Shown here: positions 34,757-39,435 of the stretch, one piece after another
Position numbering within the stretch: the stretch's first letter is position 1
Layout: every line of letters starts with the position of its first letter
DNA from: an uncultured Nitrospirota bacterium
GTDB lineage: Bacteria; CG2-30-53-67
Direction: 5' to 3'
DNA: 39,435 nt
Assembly (NCBI GenBank): GCA_945786985.1
Contig: CALZGC010000065.1
Span: 1-39,435, forward strand
The notes under the pieces: model-generated
The model's input: the letters and a program-made list of their open reading frames with translations, nothing else
Told to the model about the DNA's origin: nothing
Database searches by the model: none
Program-made: the position numbers and the translations under genes

Positions 34757-36817
34757 TCAGCTCTTCACGTCGCCCCGTGCAAATATGCTGGCCACGAAGT
34801 GAAGAACGTCCGTGGCACAAACGTCGCAGTAGCCATAGTGCCGGATCAGCCGGCTCTTCACCACATCGATTTTTTCCTGCGTCTTGTCGTCAACCACCGC
34901 CGTGGAAACCAGACTGGTCAGTTTGATCGTGTCCTTCTGATCCTCGAACAGCTTCAGTTCCAGAGCCTTCTGAAGTCTTTCATTTGTCTTGTAGTAAAAC
35001 TTCTTTCCTTCGACGGCCAGGGCGCCGATATAATTCATGATTTCGCTGCGAAAATCATCCTTCCGGCTTTCGGGAATCTCGATCTTCTCCTCGATGGCCC
35101 GCATCAGGCGCTCATCGGGCTCCTCGTCTTCACCGGTGTACTTGTTTTTCACCTTTTCCTTCTGGGTGTAGGCCTTGACGTTGTCGATGTAATTCGCACA
35201 CAGCTTGGCAATGGACTCCTCATCGGCCGATATGGCTCGCTGCACGTCATTCTTGACGATATTCTCATATTCTTCCCGGGCCAGGGCGAGAAGTTCCCGG
35301 TAGCGCTTTCGCACCTCGTCGCTGCTGATCAGCGAGTGATGGGCCAGGCCCCCTTCCAGTTCCTTCATGACCATGAAGGGGTTGATACATCCTTCATGCC
35401 TGTCGCTCACCAGAGCGTTGGAGATCTTGTCCTGGATATAGCGGGGGGAGATCCCCTCCATGCCTTCTCGCTTCCCTTCTCGGCGCAACTCAAGGACGTT
35501 GTCCTCGGTGAATCCCGGAAGGGACTGGCCATTGTAGAGCTTCAACTTCTGCATGAGTGTCAGTTGTGCCTTCTTGGGCTCCTCCAGGCGCGTCAGGATG
35601 GCCCACATGGCCGCCGTCTTGATGGTGTGCGGCGCGATGTGCATCTGCGGAATCTTCTCGGCGTTGAAGTCCTTTTCATAGATTTTGAGCTCGTCCTCGA
35701 GCCGGGTGATATAGGGAATGTCAATTTTGACGGTTCTGTCGCGCAAGGCTTCCATGAACTCGTTGTTCTGCAGCTTCTTGTACTCCGGTGCATTGGTATG
35801 CCCGATGATCACTTCGTCGATGTCGGTCTGGGGGAATTTCTTCGGTTTGATCTTGTGTTCCTGAGACGCGCCGAGCAGATCGTACAGGAATGCCACATCC
35901 AGTTTGAGCACTTCAATGAATTCGACCAGACCGCGGTTGGCGACGTTGAACTCGCCATCAAAGTTGAAGGCCCGCGGGTCGGAATCGGAGCCGTACTCGG
36001 CTATCTTGCGGTAGTTGATATCGCCCGTCAGCTCCGTCGAATCCTGATTCTTTTCATCCTTGGGCTGAAACGTGCCAATACCGATGCGATCTTTCTCGGA
36101 GAGAACAATGCGTCGAACCCTGACGTGATTGATCACCTGGGTCCAATCTCCATTGTGCCGAGCGTTCAGTTCCCGGTACATCTGGCGGCAGCTCGGACAC
36201 AGTTCCCCTTCTATGAAAACCCGCTCTTCCGGAGCGCGCCCGGCGTTCAACTCCTGCAGCACCTCGGGACGCCAGTCCATGGGTATCAGATGGAGCGGCT
36301 CCTCATGCATGGGGCAGACCAGCTCGTCACCGGCTCGGTTGTGTGGGTTCCCGTCGTTGCCCACGGACCAGGCAATGGTATACAGGGCACCGTCATCCGT
36401 ATTGGAATAGGTTTCAAGGCCACGTTTCAGAAGGCGAACAATCGTGCTTTTAGCGCACCCCACCGGTCCGTGCAGGAGAAGCACTCGGCGTTCCGTACCG
36501 TAGCGGCGGGCGGCGGATTTGAATACGCTCACCATGCGCAGGAGCGGGCGCTCAAGACCGAAGACGGCGTCCGAACCGTTGCCGAAGGGATCATCAAAGA
36601 ACTTGTATCGCGCCAGCTGTTGTTTGTTATCCTCGATCGATTCCGTGCCATAAGTGAGGATCATGTCATAGATTCGTTCGAAGGCACTGCGCGCCACCTT
36701 CGGGTTATCACGAACAATCGCAAGATAATCCTCAAAGGATCCCTCCCAATGGAGGTTTTTGAATTGCGCTGTGTTCTGAAGGTCGCTTATCAGGGATATG
36801 ATGTTGTTTCCGGCCAT
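34757..36817 (-). CDS. prkA: PrkA-family AAA+ serine protein kinase
   Basis: 686 residues, the usual size. The N-terminal AAA domain carries Walker [10 protein letters not shown] (117-125). Cys/His-rich segments [14 protein letters not shown] and [14 protein letters not shown] lie nearby. The [18 protein letters not shown] and [12 protein letters not shown] stretches and the C-terminal kinase-like region ([20 protein letters not shown]) match the YeaG/PrkA family. Members phosphorylate proteins and control adaptation to starvation and nitrogen or acid stress; some work indicates ATPase/protease activity. GGAGGGGAGTC just before the ATG is a strong ribosome site. It opens the prkA-yeaH-spoVR operon. 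Confidence 0.95.
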   Translation of the reverse strand: MAGNNIISLISDLQNTAQFKNLHWEGSFEDYLAIVRDNPKVARSAFERIYDMILTYGTESIEDNKQQLARYKFFDDPFGNGSDAVFGLERPLLRMVSVFKSAARRYGTERRVLLLHGPVGCAKSTIVRLLKRGLETYSNTDDGALYTIAWSVGNDGNPHNRAGDELVCPMHEEPLHLIPMDWRPEVLQELNAGRAPEERVFIEGELCPSCRQMYRELNARHNGDWTQVINHVRVRRIVLSEKDRIGIGTFQPKDEKNQDSTELTGDINYRKIAEYGSDSDPRAFNFDGEFNVANRGLVEFIEVLKLDVAFLYDLLGASQEHKIKPKKFPQTDIDEVIIGHTNAPEYKKLQNNEFMEALRDRTVKIDIPYITRLEDELKIYEKDFNAEKIPQMHIAPHTIKTAAMWAILTRLEEPKKAQLTLMQKLKLYNGQSLPGFTEDNVLELRREGKREGMEGISPRYIQDKISNALVSDRHEGCINPFMVMKELEGGLAHHSLISSDEVRKRYRELLALAREEYENIVKNDVQRAISADEESIAKLCANYIDNVKAYTQKEKVKNKYTGEDEEPDERLMRAIEEKIEIPESRKDDFRSEIMNYIGALAVEGKKFYYKTNERLQKALELKLFEDQKDTIKLTSLVSTAVVDDKTQEKIDVVKSRLIRHYGYCDVCATDVLHFVASIFARGDVKS

Positions 36818-36890
36818 GACTCCCCTCCATGCGTTCCTCTCAAAAGAGGACCGAAAAAATCAATTTTCTTTGTGGTTATAATTAGTTAGA

Positions 36891-36919
36891 AGTCTATCAT
36901 ATTCCAGGTACCAAGTCAA
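36891..36919 (-). promoter_or_regulatory. Probable sigma-70 promoter for prkA
   Basis: On the minus strand TTGACT (36919-36914) and TAGACT (36896-36891) are 17 bases apart. The leader is about 65 bases with a short hairpin before the ribosome site. A stress sigma could also read it, but no clear sigma-54 pair is present. Confidence 0.45.
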
Positions 36920-36964
36920 TTTAACAGCACGGCATACAGCTGCTCGCGTGCATGGCGCTTTTTC

Positions 36965-36993
36965 TTGACGCGGGGCAAGGGCATTGGTAAAAT
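36965..36993 (+). promoter_or_regulatory. Sigma-70 promoter for dtd
   Basis: TTGACG (36965-36970), a 17-base spacer and TAAAAT (36988-36993). Transcription should start near 37000, inside the first arm of the adjoining 9-bp inverted repeat. The repeat may therefore be an operator that blocks or positions polymerase as well as a leader hairpin. Confidence 0.65.
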
Positions 36994-36996
36994 AGT

Positions 36997-37054
36997 CGCT
37001 TTCGCAAATAAGCGAAAGCGCCTGTTCGTTGCACCTGCAGCAGTCTGTGCAACG
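36997..37054 (+). promoter_or_regulatory. Two tandem perfect hairpins in the dtd leader
   Basis: The first is CGCTTTCGC (36997-37005), loop AAATAA, GCGAAAGCG (37012-37020). The second is CGTTGCAC (37027-37034), a 12-base loop, GTGCAACG (37047-37054). Neither has a T-tract, so they are not terminators. They lie between the dtd promoter and its distant start codon, in a leader of about 150 bases. They could be an operator plus RNA structure or part of an unrecognised regulatory RNA. Confidence 0.6.
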
Positions 37055-37150
37055 GAGGTTATCCCAGGGTCCAGGTATCGGCAGAGGTTTTTCCCGCATC
37101 TTTATTTCGTGCCGTCTCTCAAGACATCGCTGTTGCAGGAGCCATGCACG

Positions 37151-37630
37151 GTGATCGCCGTCATCCAGCGGGTATCCCAGGCATCAGTCGTTGCAGGGTC
37201 ACACGGTGCAAAGATCGACCGGGGCGCTCTCATCCTGATCGGCGTGGCCAGAAACGACGAGGCCGCGCAGGCTGAAGAGCTGGCTTCCAGAGTTGCTCAC
37301 CTCAGGTTCTTTGAAGACCGGGAGGGAAAAATGAACCTGTCCCTTCTCGATGTGAAAGGTGCAGCCCTGGTGGTTTCACAGTTTACGCTGACGGCCACCA
37401 CAGACAGCGGACGCCGCCCCGGCTTCGATCAGGCGGCACCCGCGCCCCAAGCGAAGTCTATCTACGAACATTTCGTGGCGCAGCTTCAGCAAGCCGGCGT
37501 CCCGACACAAACAGGCGTTTTCGGTGCTCATATGGCCGTGCAGTTGACCAATGAGGGACCGGTGACGGTGATTGTGAAGAGCAAAGCAACGCGAGCTGCG
37601 TCAACCGAGAAGAAAGGAAAGTCATCATGA
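37151..37630 (+). CDS. dtd: D-aminoacyl-tRNA deacylase
   Basis: 159 residues counted from GTG 37151; the family begins with exactly this VIAVIQRVSQASV segment, and GGAG lies nine bases upstream. An open frame extends to 36965 without support. The two family motifs are present: SQFTLTA near 76-82 and the cis-proline loop TNEGPVTV near 136-143. GRRPGFDQAAPAP is the substrate loop. The enzyme hydrolyses D-amino acids and glycine mischarged on tRNA. The gene has a structured leader and overlaps the next by four bases. Confidence 0.92.
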   Translation: MIAVIQRVSQASVVAGSHGAKIDRGALILIGVARNDEAAQAEELASRVAHLRFFEDREGKMNLSLLDVKGAALVVSQFTLTATTDSGRRPGFDQAAPAPQAKSIYEHFVAQLQQAGVPTQTGVFGAHMAVQLTNEGPVTVIVKSKATRAASTEKKGKSS

Positions 37631-38268
37631 TCCTGGAGACGATGGTCGTAGGACCGCTGGAGGTTAACTGTTATTTGATCGCGTCCGGCCAAGGGAAAGA
37701 GGCCGTGGTCATCGATCCCGGCGACGACGGTGAGAAGATCATTGCGCGCATCCGCAAACTCGATCTGTCTCTGCGTTACATTCTGAATACCCATGGGCAT
37801 TTCGATCACATTGGCGCCAACCGAATACTCAAGGAAGCCACGGAGGCGGAAATCCTGATCCATCAGAAAGACGCACCGCTCCTGAGTACCGCCGCCGAAC
37901 ATGCCCGATCCTTCGGCCTGCGTGCCGCCCCGTCCCCTCCGCCCGACCGGTTTATCGATGAAAGTGACCGGATCGAAGTGGAGGGCCTGGTCTTGCAGGT
38001 GTTCGCAACTCCGGGGCATTCGGAAGGGGGTGTTTCCTTTCTTTTGGACACCACACTTTTCACCGGCGACACCCTTTTCGCCGGTTCCATCGGCCGCACC
38101 GATCTGCCCGGAGGCTCTTTTCGGGAAATCATGATTTCCATTCAGGACAGGATTCTCCCTCTCGGGGACCACATCAGCATCCGGCCCGGGCACGGACCGT
38201 CGTCAACGATCCAGAAGGAAAGACGAACCAATCCGTTCATTGCGGAACTGGGTTCCCAGTACATTTGA
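37627..38268 (+). CDS. Metallo-beta-lactamase fold hydrolase, glyoxalase II-like
   Basis: 213 residues. The zinc site motifs are THGHFDHIG (55-63), ATPGHSEGG, FTGDTLFAGSIGRTDLPGG and RPGHGPSS. This matches the small bacterial GloB-like group that cleaves thioesters. It may not use glutathione, since many hosts of this short form lack it. The ATGA overlap with dtd suggests cotranslation, an arrangement seen in other bacteria, possibly for removing toxic small molecules. Substrate is not readable. Confidence 0.9.
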   Translation: MILETMVVGPLEVNCYLIASGQGKEAVVIDPGDDGEKIIARIRKLDLSLRYILNTHGHFDHIGANRILKEATEAEILIHQKDAPLLSTAAEHARSFGLRAAPSPPPDRFIDESDRIEVEGLVLQVFATPGHSEGGVSFLLDTTLFTGDTLFAGSIGRTDLPGGSFREIMISIQDRILPLGDHISIRPGHGPSSTIQKERRTNPFIAELGSQYI

Positions 38269-38300
38269 TCCTGCTTATTCCGGATCCGTGGAGTTTTTCC

Positions 38301-38329
38301 TTGACAGGGGCCACCATTTTCCCTATAAA
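38301..38329 (+). promoter_or_regulatory. Strong sigma-70 promoter for rplM-rpsI
   Basis: TTGACA (38301-38306) and TATAAA (38324-38329) with a 17-base spacer. The leader is about 35 bases with an AGGAG ribosome site before ATG 38371. No ribosomal leader structure was evident. Confidence 0.75.
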
Positions 38330-38370
38330 TGTTCGGATATGCAAAATGAGCACCGTTTCAGGAGTGGTGA

Positions 38371-38802
38371 ATGAAGACATATATGGCAAAAAAGGAAGAT
38401 CAGGTACGAAAATGGTACGTTGTAGATGCTTCAGGCGCCGTGCTGGGACGGATGGCATCCCGAATCGCCCTGATGCTGACCGGTAAGAACAACCCGCACT
38501 ACACGCCCCACGTCGACACGGGAGCTTTCGTCATTGTGGTCAATGCCGACAAGATTCGGCTGACGGGCCGAAAGCTGGACAAGAAGATCTACTATCACTA
38601 CTCGGGCTACCAGAGCGGCTTGAAACGTATTACGGCGGGGCGCCTTCTAAAGACCCATCCGGAGCGACTCATCACCTATGCCGTTCGCGGGATGCTTCCC
38701 AAGACCCGACTGGGGCGGGGGTTGCTTCGCAAGCTCAAGGTTTACGCGGGGGCGGAACACCCCCATGCAGCACAAAAGCCGGAAGCTATTTCATTCCAAT
38801 AG
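38371..38802 (+). CDS. rplM: Ribosomal protein L13
   Basis: 143 residues, typical of L13. The signature segments [50 protein letters not shown] and [24 protein letters not shown] are all present. L13 is an early assembly protein of the 50S subunit. An AGGAG site precedes ATG 38371, though ATG 38383 (MAKKED) is another possibility. It forms the conserved pair with rpsI. Confidence 0.97.
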   Translation: MKTYMAKKEDQVRKWYVVDASGAVLGRMASRIALMLTGKNNPHYTPHVDTGAFVIVVNADKIRLTGRKLDKKIYYHYSGYQSGLKRITAGRLLKTHPERLITYAVRGMLPKTRLGRGLLRKLKVYAGAEHPHAAQKPEAISFQ

Positions 38803-38824
38803 ATAGAGCGGGAGGTTTGCGGGC

Positions 38825-39220
38825 ATGGAACAGGAGCGAGTCTACGCCACCGGGAAACGAAAGAACGCCTCGGCCAGAGTTTATCTTTCCCCGGGCAGCG
38901 GGCAAGTCATCATCAACCGTAAAGAGATGGGCGACTATCTCGGGGGCCGTGAAACGCTTCGAATGATGATTGAACAGCCCTTTGAGCTTACAGAGACGAC
39001 CGGCAAGTTCGATGTTCTCGTAACGGTGCGGGGCGGCGGCTCTTCCGGACAGGCAGGTGCCATCCGCCACGGCATCGCCAAGGCCCTGGCGCTGCATGAT
39101 ACAGCCTTTCGAGCAAAACTCAAGAAAGTCGGCCTGATCTCCCGGGACCCCAGGAAAAAAGAACGCAAGAAACCGGGCCAGCCGGGAGCCAGGAAGAAAT
39201 TCCAGTTCTCCAAGCGGTAA
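38825..39220 (+). CDS. rpsI: Ribosomal protein S9
   Basis: 131 residues. [15 protein letters not shown] near the N-terminus, [21 protein letters not shown] in the middle, and the terminal KKFQFSKR, whose end reaches the decoding centre near tRNA, are the family landmarks. The gene lies 22 bases after rplM, with GGGAGG before the ATG, and is followed by a terminator, so the operon ends here. Confidence 0.97.
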   Translation: MEQERVYATGKRKNASARVYLSPGSGQVIINRKEMGDYLGGRETLRMMIEQPFELTETTGKFDVLVTVRGGGSSGQAGAIRHGIAKALALHDTAFRAKLKKVGLISRDPRKKERKKPGQPGARKKFQFSKR

Positions 39221-39228
39221 ACTCAACG

Positions 39229-39254
39229 GGAGGCCTTGCGGCCTCCTTTTTTTT
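39229..39254 (+). terminator. Rho-independent terminator of rplM-rpsI
   Basis: GGAGGCC (39229-39235), loop TTGC, GGCCTCC (39240-39246), followed by eight Ts (39247-39254). It is a perfect stem directly after the rpsI stop. Confidence 0.95.
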
Positions 39255-39268
39255 CACATCCGGGCTAA

Positions 39269-39300
39269 CCCGGATATTGCATGAGTAGATCTATTACGAG
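39269..39300 (+). repeat. Second copy of the palindrome core (GGATATTGCATGAGT - 4 bases - CTATTACGAG)
   Basis: The block CGGATATTGCATGAGT, four variable bases (AGAT here, CACT at 11754) and CTATTACGAG repeat the left side of the element at 11734-11767. Beyond it the sequence diverges. The remaining ~135 bases to the window end contain CAGGAAATTTCCTG and a GGCA/TGCC hairpin, but no gene is supported. It may be the end of a larger repeat or mobile element that runs past the edge. Confidence 0.6.
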
Positions 39301-39435
39301 GCCGGATAGGCTGCTACATGCACCGTTACAGGAAATTTCCTGATCTGGTGGCCCTACTTGGAATTACGGTGGCATTCGAGTGCCGTAACGCGCCTTCCTC
39401 TGCGTTGGCTTTTCCCCGGCGAAGGCCTTCCTTCA

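Larger units (their letters stand above)
36818..37150. other. Divergent control region between prkA and dtd with two hairpins
   Basis: 333 bases with no supported gene. It holds the minus-strand prkA promoter (36891-36919), a small TCCTCT/AGAGGA hairpin (36835-36850) just upstream of the prkA ribosome site, the dtd promoter (36965-36993) and two strong hairpins in the dtd leader (36997-37054). The plus frame that runs through it from 36965 has no initiation signal before the dtd start. Confidence 0.7.

Noticed and set aside
34709-36889. A 726-codon open frame on the plus strand opposite prkA
   Set aside because: It mirrors prkA codon by codon, has no ribosome site, and its translation is low in charged catalytic motifs. 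prkA itself is a well-conserved family in a conserved operon.

Overview
The window is 39.4 kb of GC-rich bacterial chromosome, densely packed with genes on both strands. Most of it is core housekeeping content. The gene repertoire points to a Gram-negative, flagellated or pilus-bearing bacterium of the former Deltaproteobacteria (Desulfobacterota) or a neighbouring phylum. Supporting features are a CCA-adding enzyme fused to DHH and CBS domains, an ihfA-MerR pair, lysS followed by a LolC/E permease, DUF4388 and MshEN-type proteins, a PrkA-YeaH-SpoVR operon and an EF-G2-type factor. The taxonomic placement is an inference from gene content and not from a marker tree.

Layout. (1) 1-2771: the end of an acyl/aminoacyl-adenylating ligase fused to a carrier protein, a membrane-anchored SGNH-hydrolase-like protein, an MBOAT O-acyltransferase and a 45-residue membrane peptide. 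Together they look like a DltA/C-DltD-DltB-DltX-type surface acylation cassette. (2) 2841-6799: the multidomain CCA-adding enzyme, adenosine-specific kinase, CrcB fluoride channel and DUF190. (3) 6970-10365, minus strand: MerR-type regulator, IHF alpha, EF-G2 and a small conserved protein. (4) 10637-16533, plus strand: prfB with its programmed frameshift, a 71-bp palindromic repeat, lysS, a LolC/E permease and an MshEN-PilT fusion ATPase. (5) 16611-21476, minus strand: pgsA-plsY-TPR/zinc-ribbon membrane protein-DUF4388 protein-small protein. (6) 21627-22997: a Crp/Fnr regulator facing slyD. (7) 23169-29640: a nucleotide-carrier-like transporter, two related exported SxxK serine hydrolases that collide tail to tail, and an exported protein with the domain order of alpha-glucan water dikinases. 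(8) 30084-32018: CheV and LarE. (9) 32087-36817, minus strand: prkA-yeaH-spoVR. (10) 37151-39220: dtd, an MBL-fold hydrolase and rplM-rpsI, ending in a strong terminator. A second copy of the palindrome core follows at the window edge.

Two loci stand out. The 1-2771 cassette pairs a fused ligase-carrier with an MBOAT/SGNH pair and a DltX-like microprotein. The 23-30 kb locus encodes an apparently exported ATP-grasp/phosphohistidine dikinase next to a TLC-type nucleotide transporter and two beta-lactamase-fold hydrolases. ATP is not normally available outside the cytoplasm, so that combination deserves examination. Many promoters can be read directly, with near-consensus -35/-10 boxes and 15-18 bp spacers. 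No CRISPR array, tRNA, rRNA or complete insertion sequence was seen.
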